DNA from: Sphingobacteriales bacterium TSM_CSS
GTDB taxonomy: Bacteria; Bacteroidota; Bacteroidia; Chitinophagales; UBA2359
Assembly (NCBI GenBank): GCA_002212985.1
Contig: NBMY01000064.1
Location: 1 to 53,779, forward strand
Reading direction: 5' to 3'
DNA: 53,779 bases
In this document: in pieces, positions 19,473 through 27,196 of the stretch
How positions within the stretch are numbered: the stretch's first letter is position 1
Layout of the letters: each line of letters opens with the position of its first letter
Notes under the pieces: model-generated
What the model was told of the DNA's origin: nothing
The model's database searches: none
Seen by the model: only the letters and a program-made list of their open reading frames with translations
Program-made: the position numbers and the translations under genes

Positions 19473-20027
19473 CTAAACAGCAAACAGCAGTTTGGCTTCC
19501 TCATTTAGCTGGTCTAAGGCTTTTTGGGTGGGCAGCACACCGGTATCGGTTAAAAAATAGCGCAAAAAGGCCAGGCTAAGGTCGGTTCCGCTGGCTTCGG
19601 TGGGCAGTTTTACCGAAAGTTGGTTAATGATGCTAATCATTTCTTCTGTAGCGCCCCTAACCATAGCCCAAACCTCCGATGATACGTAAATTTGCTGGGT
19701 AATATTGTATTCAAATTCGGTGCGAATGGTGGTAATAAGCGCCATTTGCATTTCGGGGGCGGTCATGTTTTCTTCGCGGGTGCGCTGTATGAGCGCCTGA
19801 GGGTGCATGCGCTCAAGATACAACGACAAGCGCTCATAGGCCTGAAGGCGCACCGGCAGGCTATCCTGCGCGCGTTTGCTGTTAAATTGCAGGCGTTGCT
19901 GGGCAAGTTCCAGCTGTCTCATTTTAACCGAGTTATCTAACATGTTTGACAGTAACAGCCATGCAGTAACCAGTACAACAACGGCAGGTATGGAAATTTT
20001 TAACACTTCTAAAATAAAATCGGTCAT
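19473..20027 (-). CDS. Membrane-anchored protein of unknown function
   Basis: A 184-aa protein I do not recognise by name. One N-terminal transmembrane helix (about residues 9-28, [20 protein letters not shown]) is followed by a charged, helix-forming cytoplasmic or periplasmic region. Residues 35-60 ([20 protein letters not shown]) look like coiled coil. The motif [18 protein letters not shown] precedes an all-helical C-terminal half. It lies 55 bases upstream of the methylmalonyl-CoA mutase gene on the same strand, so the two are probably co-transcribed. The ATG at 20027 is the only plausible start for the helix. No catalytic motif is visible. Confidence 0.8.
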   Translation of the reverse strand: MTDFILEVLKISIPAVVVLVTAWLLLSNMLDNSVKMRQLELAQQRLQFNSKRAQDSLPVRLQAYERLSLYLERMHPQALIQRTREENMTAPEMQMALITTIRTEFEYNITQQIYVSSEVWAMVRGATEEMISIINQLSVKLPTEASGTDLSLAFLRYFLTDTGVLPTQKALDQLNEEAKLLFAV

Positions 20028-20194
20028 TGGGTTTTGTATTTGTTAAGGTGCTATGGGTATTGGTTGCTGAATTTGGCCGCAAAATAGGCAATAAACCCGG
20101 TATAACGAAAACTAAACACAGGCTTTTGTGCAAATATGGTTTGTTTTACCTTATTGGGCAACTTGCCCGGCTTTGTTTGGCGTGCTTGCCGTTG

Positions 20195-20218
20195 CTACTT
20201 TAAGCGCCTTAAAAGTAG
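20195..20218. promoter_or_regulatory. Inverted repeat upstream of the pheT promoter
   Basis: CTACTTTAAG (20195-20204) pairs with CTTAAAAGTAG (20208-20218) around a 3-base loop with one bulged base. It sits just upstream of the candidate -7 element at 20238, in the position of the -33 region, so it may be an operator. It is unsupported beyond symmetry. Confidence 0.3.
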
Positions 20219-20237
20219 TATTTAGTAACATTTTTCT

Positions 20238-20245
20238 TATCTTTG
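20238..20245 (+). promoter_or_regulatory. Candidate -7 promoter element for pheT
   Basis: TATCTTTG matches the Bacteroidota TAnnTTTG -7 consensus exactly and lies 26 bases before the pheT start codon. No good TTG is seen at the expected -33 spacing; the inverted repeat at 20195-20218 occupies that place. Confidence 0.4.
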
Positions 20246-20271
20246 CCCGCTTAAACAAGTAATTTGCGTAC

Positions 20272-22716
20272 ATGAAAATTTCATACAACTGGCTTAAAGA
20301 ATACCTGCCAATTGACCTGCCCGCCGAAAAAACCGGCGAAATTCTTACCGATATAGGGCTGGAAGTAGAAGGCATAGAAAAAACCGAAGCCATACCCGGC
20401 GGTTTACAGGGTCTGGTTACCGGACTGGTACTTACTGCGCAAAAACACCCCAACGCCGATAAGCTAACCCTTACCACCGTAGATATAGGGCAACCGCAAC
20501 CCTTGCAAATTGTTTGCGGCGCACCCAATGTGGCTGTTGGGCAAAAAGTAATAGTGGCCACGGTGGGCGCCGTACTGTACCCAATGGGAGGCGAGCCGTT
20601 TACCATCAAAAAATCTAAAATACGCGGCGAAACCTCGGAAGGTATGATTTGCGCCGAAGACGAAATAGGCACCGGCAGCAACCACGACGGTATTTTGGTG
20701 CTTCCGCCGCAAACCCCGGTGGGCATACCCGCCAAAGATGCCCTGCAACTGCCCGAAGACTATGTTTTTGAAATAGGCCTTACCCCCAACCGCTCCGATG
20801 CCGGTTGCCATATTGGTGTGGCCAAAGACTTGGCTGCTGTACTAAAGGTCAATTACAAAATAGATGCAACGGTGGTAATGCCCGATGTGGCAGATTTTAA
20901 ACCCGATAACCACCATTTACCCATTAACATTGTGGTTGAAAATACCGATGCCTGCCCGCGCTATTCGGGGGTAAGCATTAGCGGGGTTACGGTAAAAGAA
21001 TCGCCCGAATGGTTGCAGGAACGCCTTAAATCCATCGGGTTGCGCCCCATTAACAACGTGGTGGACATTACCAATTTTGTACTGCACGAACTGGGGCAAC
21101 CCCTCCACGCTTTCGATGCCGACCGTATTGACCAAAAAACCGTGCGCGTAAAAACGCTGCCCCAGGGAACCACGTTTACCACCTTAGATGAGGTAGCCCG
21201 TACACTGAACGCCGACGACCTGATGATTTGCAACGGCAACAACAAGGGTATGTGCATTGCCGGCGTATTTGGCGGCATAGGCTCGGGCGTTACGGCACAA
21301 ACCCAAAACATTTTTTTAGAAAGCGCCTGCTTTAACCCCCGTTTTGTGCGCCGAACCGCTACCCGCCTCAACCTTAGAACCGATGCCGCTACCCGCTTTG
21401 AAAAAGGCGTTGACCCCAACTTAGCCGTGTATGCCCTTAAACGAGCCGCCCTGCTCATTAAAGAACTGGCCGGTGGCACCATTTCGTCAAACATTACCGA
21501 CATTTACCCGCAGCCCGCAGAAAAACTACAGGTTACCCTCACTTACAGCCACCTGAAACGCCTGCTGGGCATCGACATGGCTCCTAAACAGGTAAAAAAT
21601 ATCCTGCACGCCCTGGAAATGGATATTCTGGAGGAAAGCCCCGATACCCTGCTGGTGGCTGTACCCACCAATAAAACCGATGTTCACCGCGAAGCCGATG
21701 TTATTGAAGAAATTATACGAATTTACGGGTTAAACAACATACCGTTTACCAACAAAATTCAGTCATCGGTTTCCTATACTCAAAAACCCCACTCGCAGGC
21801 GCTTAAAAACATAGTGGCCGATTTGCTGGCCGGCATCGGGTTTCAGGAAATTATGTCGGCTTCCATCAGCAATGCCAACTATTATACCGAAAACGACAGC
21901 AAAGGACTGGTAAAACTCCTCAGCAGCATTAATGCCGATTATAACGTAATGCGCAAAACCATGCTCTACTCGGGGCTGGAGGTAATAGCCCGAAACCAGA
22001 ACCGCAAAAATACCGATCTGCGCCTGTTTGAATTTGGACATACCTACAGCATTTCCGAAACCGCAAATACGCAATATGCCGAACAGGAACACCTTGCCTT
22101 GTTTTTGTGCGGCAACAATACCCGCGAAAGTTGGCGTCTGCAACCGCGCGAACTCAATTTTTTTGATGCCAAAGAAGCGGTTGATAAAGTGCTGGAGCGC
22201 TTAGGCATTGCCGCATTGCAGCAACAAATAGTTGCACAGCCAGCCAACCACCTCCAATACGCCCTGGCATATTACCACCAAAATGAGCAGGTTGCCCTTG
22301 TTGGACCCATAACCACACAAAAGCAACGGCAGTTTGACCTTAAACAACCCGTTTACTTTGCCAACCTCTACTGGAACGCCATACTTAATCTGCTCAGCAA
22401 CCAAAAACTGGGTTTTACCGAAATACCCCGTTTTCCCAGCGTAAGACGCGACTTGGCACTCTTGCTCGACAAAGAAATCACCTTTGCGCAGGTGGCCGAT
22501 GTAGCCGTAAAAAACGCCGGCGCCCTGCTGCATTCCGTAACCCTGTTTGATATGTATGAAGACCAAGCCAAACTGGGGCAAAACAAAAAGTCTTATGCCA
22601 TAGCGTTTATACTGCAAGATAACACCAAAACCCTTACCGATAAAGACATTGAACGGGTAATGAACCGCATTGAAACAGCCTGCCGCCAGCAACTCCATGC
22701 CGAATTAAGACAGTAA
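20272..22716 (+). CDS. pheT: Phenylalanine--tRNA ligase beta subunit
   Basis: Beta chain of the (alpha-beta)2 phenylalanyl-tRNA synthetase, which charges tRNA-Phe. The 814-aa length and domain order are typical. An N-terminal segment begins MKISYNWLKEYLP. An EMAP-II-like tRNA-binding domain spans about 42-155 (HPNADKL, QIVCGAPNV, SEGMICAEDE). B3/B4 editing-domain motifs follow (RPINNVVDITNFVLHELGQPLHAFD). The B5 domain and class-II-like core contain KTDVHREADVIEEIIRIYG. The C-terminal FDX-ACB anticodon-binding domain includes FPSVRRDLALL. The start at 20272 follows a TAnnTTTG element. pheS is not adjacent. The genes downstream (coiled-coil protein, zapA, rny) form a conserved Bacteroidota neighbourhood. 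Confidence 0.97.
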   Translation: MKISYNWLKEYLPIDLPAEKTGEILTDIGLEVEGIEKTEAIPGGLQGLVTGLVLTAQKHPNADKLTLTTVDIGQPQPLQIVCGAPNVAVGQKVIVATVGAVLYPMGGEPFTIKKSKIRGETSEGMICAEDEIGTGSNHDGILVLPPQTPVGIPAKDALQLPEDYVFEIGLTPNRSDAGCHIGVAKDLAAVLKVNYKIDATVVMPDVADFKPDNHHLPINIVVENTDACPRYSGVSISGVTVKESPEWLQERLKSIGLRPINNVVDITNFVLHELGQPLHAFDADRIDQKTVRVKTLPQGTTFTTLDEVARTLNADDLMICNGNNKGMCIAGVFGGIGSGVTAQTQNIFLESACFNPRFVRRTATRLNLRTDAATRFEKGVDPNLAVYALKRAALLIKELAGGTISSNITDIYPQPAEKLQVTLTYSHLKRLLGIDMAPKQVKNILHALEMDILEESPDTLLVAVPTNKTDVHREADVIEEIIRIYGLNNIPFTNKIQSSVSYTQKPHSQALKNIVADLLAGIGFQEIMSASISNANYYTENDSKGLVKLLSSINADYNVMRKTMLYSGLEVIARNQNRKNTDLRLFEFGHTYSISETANTQYAEQEHLALFLCGNNTRESWRLQPRELNFFDAKEAVDKVLERLGIAALQQQIVAQPANHLQYALAYYHQNEQVALVGPITTQKQRQFDLKQPVYFANLYWNAILNLLSNQKLGFTEIPRFPSVRRDLALLLDKEITFAQVADVAVKNAGALLHSVTLFDMYEDQAKLGQNKKSYAIAFILQDNTKTLTDKDIERVMNRIETACRQQLHAELRQ

Positions 22717-22863
22717 ATACCGCCACCGGCAAACCGCGCCGCATCCTACCCATAACTGCATACAATTAATTTTGCCATAAAGTTGAGGTAACCATGGTAT
22801 TATTTAAACAATTTGCCCTAACTTTACAAGCAAAGAAATAATACCCTTTCAAGAAGCTGAAAT

Positions 22864-23175
22864 ATGCCAACCCTTAACCAGCAAATTGACCACATAATTG
22901 CCAAAATAACTACGGTTATGGACAATTTTATGGAACTGGAGCAGGCCTATATGCAATTGCTTGAAGAAAAAAAACACCTTAACCAACAGTTAGAAGAACA
23001 ACAAAAAACAATAGACAACTTACAGGAAAAAATTACCAGAGTGGAAAGCGGTGAAACACAGGGGGAACCCGAAATTGAAACCGCCTATACCAAACGCAAA
23101 CGCGAACATCTTAAAACAGCCATTAGCGACGTAATTAAAGAGGTAGATAAGTGCCTGAATACACTTAACGGTTAA
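22864..23175 (+). CDS. Small coiled-coil protein preceding zapA (ZapB-like candidate)
   Basis: A 103-aa hydrophilic protein dominated by a heptad-patterned coiled coil (about residues 18-62, rich in Glu, Gln, Lys and Leu: LEQAYMQLLEEKKHLNQQLE). A second short helix lies near the C-terminus (KREHLKTAISDVIKEVDKCL). Its stop codon is 2 bases before the zapA start, so the two are almost certainly translated from one mRNA. By context and architecture it could be a Z-ring accessory factor comparable to ZapB, but the sequence alone does not show homology. It starts at the ATG at 22864, 147 bases after pheT. Confidence 0.82.
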   Translation: MPTLNQQIDHIIAKITTVMDNFMELEQAYMQLLEEKKHLNQQLEEQQKTIDNLQEKITRVESGETQGEPEIETAYTKRKREHLKTAISDVIKEVDKCLNTLNG

Positions 23176-23177
23176 CC

Positions 23178-23510
23178 ATGCCCGCAACAACAGGCAAAAC
23201 TGAACTCATGGAACACGGAAGAGAAAAAGACATAAAAATTATTATTGCCGACCGCACTTACAGAATAAAAGTACTGCCCGAAGACGAAGAAAGAGTAAAC
23301 CTTGCCGCTAAAATTATTAAGCACCGTATGCGCGAAATGCAGGATATGTACGGCGCCAAGGATAAATACGATTATCTTGCCATGGCAGCCCTTACCATTT
23401 GCGTTGATTTGCTCGAAAAACAAGAGCAAATTGAAAAGGACAATCAGGAAACCGGCAATAAATTAACCCAACTCGATGAAATTTTGGCCGATTTCATCAG
23501 TAAGCAGTAG
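23178..23510 (+). CDS. zapA: Cell division protein ZapA
   Basis: Z-ring-associated protein that bundles FtsZ filaments at midcell. The 110-aa protein has the ZapA N-terminal beta-strand/helix head (DIKIIIADRTYRIKV, then EERVNLAAKIIKHRM) and a C-terminal dimerisation helix (YLAMAALTICVDLLEKQEQIE). It follows the coiled-coil gene with a 2-base gap. The ATG at 23178 is used here; an internal ATG at 23208 (MEHGREKD) would also keep the whole domain. Downstream lies a 201-base structured gap, then rny. Confidence 0.9.
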   Translation: MPATTGKTELMEHGREKDIKIIIADRTYRIKVLPEDEERVNLAAKIIKHRMREMQDMYGAKDKYDYLAMAALTICVDLLEKQEQIEKDNQETGNKLTQLDEILADFISKQ

Positions 23511-23579
23511 CCCTATGTCTTGTCCTCTTTAAAGTTGCACCCCCTCTGACGGCATCGCATACGTCTTTACCGGTTTCTT

Positions 23580-23651
23580 TTAAGGTGTTTTGCATGAACC
23601 AATCAACCTGTTGCTGTGGTTATAGCAAGGTTGTGTCAACAAAACACTTAA
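23580..23651 (+). ncRNA. Structured intergenic element between zapA and rny, candidate 6S-like RNA core
   Basis: TTAAGGTGTTTTG (23580-23592) pairs with CAAAACACTTAA (23640-23651) with one bulged G. Inside, AACC..TTGCT (23605-23615) pairs with AGCAAGGTT (23624-23632) around an 8-base loop. The two stems are separated by a large internal loop of 12 and 7 bases. A long hairpin with an open central bubble is the hallmark of 6S RNA, and I recall 6S RNA genes lying beside zapA in several bacteria. The true transcript would be longer, probably most of 23515-23710, and its ends are not visible. The strand is assumed. Confidence 0.35.
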
Positions 23652-23711
23652 TTTGCATAAAAAACATTTTATCATATACCGGTTTTAAATCACCAACAAT
23701 TAAAAAGCCCT

Positions 23712-25379
23712 ATGGAAATAGTAATCATCGTCATTGCAGGCATAATAGCGGCGGTGGCGGGTTATTTTGCAGGTAAAAAGCTATCGGCAATTGCTGCAAA
23801 AGAACTCGTTTCCAAAGCCGAAGAAGAAGCGCGGCAAATACATGCCCGCACCGAACACGAAGCCGAAGAACAAAAGAAAGCGCTCCTCTATAAAGCCAAA
23901 GAAAAAGTCCAGGCGCTCAGAACCGAATCGGACAAACACCTTGCCGCCAACAGAAAAAAAGTCGAAGAACTCGAAACCAAAATCAAACAAAAAGAAAATG
24001 CCCTTCGCCAACGCATTGAACAACTCAAAATCAGCGAAGACGAACTAAAGAAAAAAGCCGACGAAGTTAAACAAAGCGCCGACGAGATTCAAAAAAACAA
24101 AGACAACCTGACCAAACAACTTGAAACGGTAAACAGCAAAAAACAGGAACTGGAGCGCGAAAGCCAGACCATCCAAAAACAAATAGCTGAAATTGCCGAA
24201 CAAAAAATTAAACACGAAACCGATTTTACCCGCCGCCTCGAAACTTTGGCCGGCCTTAGCGCCGAAGAAGCCAAACAACAGCTGGTAAATTCGCTCATAG
24301 AAAAAGCCGAAACCGAAGCTATGGCTTACATAAAAGATATAGTGGAAGAAGCCAAACTGAAGGCCAACAAAGAGGCAAAAAAAATCATTATCCAAACCAT
24401 ACAACGCACCGCCGCCGAGCATACCATAGAAAATACAGTATCGGTGTTTAACCTCGAATCTGATGATGTAAAAGGACAAATCATCGGGCGCGAAGGCCGC
24501 AACATACGAGCACTGGAAGCCGCTACCGGCGTTGAAATTATTGTAGATGATACCCCGGAAGCCATCGTCATATCGGGCTACGACCCCGTAAGGCGCGAAG
24601 TTGCCCGCCTTTCGCTGCAACGCTTAGTGGCCGATGGCCGCATTCACCCCGCCCGAATTGAAGAAGTAGTAGCCAAAACCCGAAAACAATTAGAACAGCA
24701 AATTATTGAAATTGGCGAAAGAACGGTAATAGACCTTAACATTCACGGGCTGCATCCCGAACTCATAAAAGCCGTAGGACGTATGCGCTACCGCTCTTCT
24801 TACGGGCAAAACCTGCTGCAACACTCCATAGAAACCGCCAAACTTTGCAGCATTATGGCCGCAGAACTGGGGCTGGGGGCAAATAACATAAAACTGGCAA
24901 AACGCGCCGGACTGCTGCATGATATAGGAAAAGTACCCGAAGAGGAAACCGAACTCTCGCACGCATTGCTGGGTATGAAACTGGCCGAAAAACACAAAGA
25001 ACACCCGGCCATTGTAAATGCCATTGGCGCCCACCACGACGAAATTGAAATGACTTACCTCATTTCGCCCATAATACAGGCCTGCGATGCCATTTCGGGT
25101 GCCCGGCCGGGTGCCCGCCGCGAAATTTTGGAAACCTATCTCAAACGCATTAACGAACTGGAGCAATTAGCCATGTCTTACGAAGGCGTGGACAAAGCGT
25201 ATGCCATACAAGCCGGACGCGAACTAAGGGTAATTGTGGAAAGTGAAAAAGTGGCCGATGAACGGGCAGAAGAACTGTCGTTCATTATTTCGCAAAAAAT
25301 ACAAACCGAAATGCAGTACCCGGGGCAAATTAAAGTAACGGTTATAAGAGAAAAAAGAGCCATTTCTTACGCCCGGTAG
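23712..25379 (+). CDS. rny: Ribonuclease Y
   Basis: Membrane-anchored endoribonuclease that initiates mRNA decay. The 555-aa protein has an N-terminal transmembrane helix (about residues 3-20). A long charged coiled coil follows (about 30-200), somewhat longer than in the 510-520 aa Firmicutes enzymes. The KH domain has the GREG loop at 259-262 ([17 protein letters not shown]). The HD phosphohydrolase domain has LLQHS (His371), LLHDIGK (His403-Asp404) and GAHHDE (441-442). The C-terminus [12 protein letters not shown] is typical. The start [10 protein letters not shown] directly begins the membrane helix. It is probably transcribed with or after zapA. A strong hairpin terminator follows 20 bases beyond the stop. 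Confidence 0.96.
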   Translation: MEIVIIVIAGIIAAVAGYFAGKKLSAIAAKELVSKAEEEARQIHARTEHEAEEQKKALLYKAKEKVQALRTESDKHLAANRKKVEELETKIKQKENALRQRIEQLKISEDELKKKADEVKQSADEIQKNKDNLTKQLETVNSKKQELERESQTIQKQIAEIAEQKIKHETDFTRRLETLAGLSAEEAKQQLVNSLIEKAETEAMAYIKDIVEEAKLKANKEAKKIIIQTIQRTAAEHTIENTVSVFNLESDDVKGQIIGREGRNIRALEAATGVEIIVDDTPEAIVISGYDPVRREVARLSLQRLVADGRIHPARIEEVVAKTRKQLEQQIIEIGERTVIDLNIHGLHPELIKAVGRMRYRSSYGQNLLQHSIETAKLCSIMAAELGLGANNIKLAKRAGLLHDIGKVPEEETELSHALLGMKLAEKHKEHPAIVNAIGAHHDEIEMTYLISPIIQACDAISGARPGARREILETYLKRINELEQLAMSYEGVDKAYAIQAGRELRVIVESEKVADERAEELSFIISQKIQTEMQYPGQIKVTVIREKRAISYAR

Positions 25380-25398
25380 TAGTTTATTAACCAACCTT

Positions 25399-25439
25399 AC
25401 CGCATTGGAGTTAAAGCGCATGCAAACCTCCAATGCGGT
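25399..25439 (+). terminator. Intrinsic terminator after rny
   Basis: ACCGCATTGGAG (25399-25410) and CTCCAATGCGGT (25428-25439) form a perfect 12-bp stem with a 17-base loop, followed by TTTT. It ends the pheT/zapA/rny region and separates it from the permease gene. Confidence 0.8.
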
Positions 25440-25481
25440 TTTACTGTTTATTTGAACTGTTTTTTTAACACCTGCCGCATT

Positions 25482-26789
25482 TTGAACACAGCCAACCAAC
25501 TGCTTGATTTTTTGCTGCTTGCCAATGCCAATGTGCGCTATGTGGTAACTGGCATGGTATTGCTGGGCGCCAGCGCCGGGGTGGTGGGCTGTTTTACCCT
25601 TTTGCGCCGCCGTGCGCTGGTGGGCGATGCCATTGCCCACTCGGTACTGCCGGGGGTTTGTCTGGCATTTATGCTTACAGGTGTTAAAAACCCGTTTGTG
25701 TTGCTGGCCGGCGCTGTGGCAACCGGCTGGCTGTCGTTGTGGGTTATTGATGTTATTAGCACACACAGCCGCATAAAACCCGATACAGCCATAGGATTGG
25801 TGTTATCGGTATTTTTTGGTGTGGGCATTTTGCTGCTTACGGTCATACAGCAATCGGGCAATGCCGCTCAATCGGGGCTTGACAAGTTTTTGTTTGGTAA
25901 AGCGGCTTCTATGTTAAGCGGCGATGTATATGTTTTTGGAACGCTTGCTGCTCTTATTATAGCGGTAGTGGCGCTGCTGTTTAAACATTTTACCCTGCTT
26001 GCCTTTGATGAAAATTTTGCCCGCGCCATAGGGCTGCCCGTTCGGGTGCTGGAAACCCTGTTGTCAATCCTTACCGTGCTGGCAGTGGCCACCGGCATAC
26101 AGGCTGTTGGCGTGGTGCTTATGTCGGCCATGCTCATTACCCCGGCTGCGGCGGCCAGGTTCTGGACCAACCGGCTTAGGGTTATGTTGCCGTTGGCTGC
26201 ATTGTTTGGCGCAGTAGGTGGGGTTGCCGGCGCTTTTATATCGTACCTTATGCCGGCCATGCCTACCGGTCCGTGGGTAGTGGTGTCCCTTACGTTGCTT
26301 GCTTTGGTTTCTATGTTGGTGGCTCCCAAACGGGGGCTGTTGGCCAAGTGGCTGCAAAACCGCCACAACCGCCTTAAAATGCTGGAAGAAAACGTACTGA
26401 AAATGTTTTATTACCTGCACGAACAACAAACAACCCCGCAAATACCCCTTACAGCCGGCATTGAACAACTGCTAACCATACGAAATATGCCGCTGCCTCA
26501 ACTTAAAACCGGCCTGCGCAGGTTACATGCAAAAAAATGGATAACAAGGCAGCAAGGTATATCGGGCTGGCAACTTACCCCGGCCGGCATGGAAAAAGCC
26601 CGCCACATAGTGCGCCTGCACCGGTTGTGGGAGCTGTACCTTTCGCAACACCTGAAACTGGCAGCAGACCATGTGCATGATGATGCCGAAGCAATGGAAC
26701 ACCTGCTAACCCCCGAAATTGAACAGCAATTGGACAGCCTGCTTGGACACCCTCATACCGACCCGCATAACAGCAATATACCGCGATGA
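25482..26789 (+). CDS. Metal ABC transporter permease fused to a DtxR/MntR-like C-terminal domain
   Basis: An N-terminal part of about 290 residues is an ABC-3 family Mn/Zn/Fe permease, with eight or nine hydrophobic segments and family motifs (GCFTLLRRRALVGDAIAHSVLPG, split here as GCFTLLRRRALVG and DAIAHSVLPG; LVLSVFFGVGILLLT). The last 138 residues (nucleotides 26373-26786) read as an iron-dependent-repressor module. It has a winged-helix-like stretch (PLPQLKTGLRRLHAKKWI), then HRLWE, HVHDDAEAMEH and LGHPHTDPH. The E-x-x-E-H spacing is the MntR pattern rather than the Cys-containing DtxR one. This resembles chlamydial YtgCR, where the regulator is cut free. No ATPase or binding-protein gene is adjacent. 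The start is uncertain: I chose the TTG at 25482 (MNTANQLLDF); a TTG at 25452 is also open. Confidence 0.87.
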   Translation: MNTANQLLDFLLLANANVRYVVTGMVLLGASAGVVGCFTLLRRRALVGDAIAHSVLPGVCLAFMLTGVKNPFVLLAGAVATGWLSLWVIDVISTHSRIKPDTAIGLVLSVFFGVGILLLTVIQQSGNAAQSGLDKFLFGKAASMLSGDVYVFGTLAALIIAVVALLFKHFTLLAFDENFARAIGLPVRVLETLLSILTVLAVATGIQAVGVVLMSAMLITPAAAARFWTNRLRVMLPLAALFGAVGGVAGAFISYLMPAMPTGPWVVVSLTLLALVSMLVAPKRGLLAKWLQNRHNRLKMLEENVLKMFYYLHEQQTTPQIPLTAGIEQLLTIRNMPLPQLKTGLRRLHAKKWITRQQGISGWQLTPAGMEKARHIVRLHRLWELYLSQHLKLAADHVHDDAEAMEHLLTPEIEQQLDSLLGHPHTDPHNSNIPR

Positions 26790-26822
26790 TGTCTAAACCT
26801 CTTTAATACGCTATACCCAAAT

Positions 26823-27185
26823 ATGGATATTGAAAACATAAGAAACTACTGCCTGCAAAAACCCGGTGTTACCGAAGGTTTTCCTTTTGATGAGGTAACT
26901 CTGGTGTTTAAGGTTATGGGTAAAATGTTTGCCCTGCTTGCCCTTGACGCCACTCCTAAACAAATAAACCTGAAATGCGACCCCGAAAGGGCTATACAGT
27001 TGCGCAGCGAATACAATGCCATAAAACCCGGCTACCACATGAACAAGGCAAACTGGAATACGCTTGTATTAGATGGTTCGGTTTCCGCTGCCCTGGTGCT
27101 GCAACTCATTGACCACTCTTATGACTTGGTACGAAACAGCCTGCCCAAAAAAGTGCAGGAGCAATTGAAACAGTATGAACAATAG
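26823..27185 (+). CDS. MmcQ/YjbR family DNA-binding-like protein
   Basis: A 120-aa cytoplasmic protein of the MmcQ/YjbR (CyaY-like fold) family. Typical elements are present: the N-terminal YCLQKPGVTEGFPFDE, the central VFKVMGKMFALL and KQINLKCDPERA, then PGYHMNKANWNTL, and a C-terminal helix ending in SYDLVRNSLPKK. The family's double-wing-like fold was proposed to bind DNA, but the function is not settled. It starts at the ATG at 26823, 33 bases after the permease-regulator gene on the same strand, so it may share its transcript. It converges with the next gene, with 11 bases between them. Confidence 0.92.
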   Translation: MDIENIRNYCLQKPGVTEGFPFDEVTLVFKVMGKMFALLALDATPKQINLKCDPERAIQLRSEYNAIKPGYHMNKANWNTLVLDGSVSAALVLQLIDHSYDLVRNSLPKKVQEQLKQYEQ

Positions 27186-27196
27186 TTTTTTAAGTT

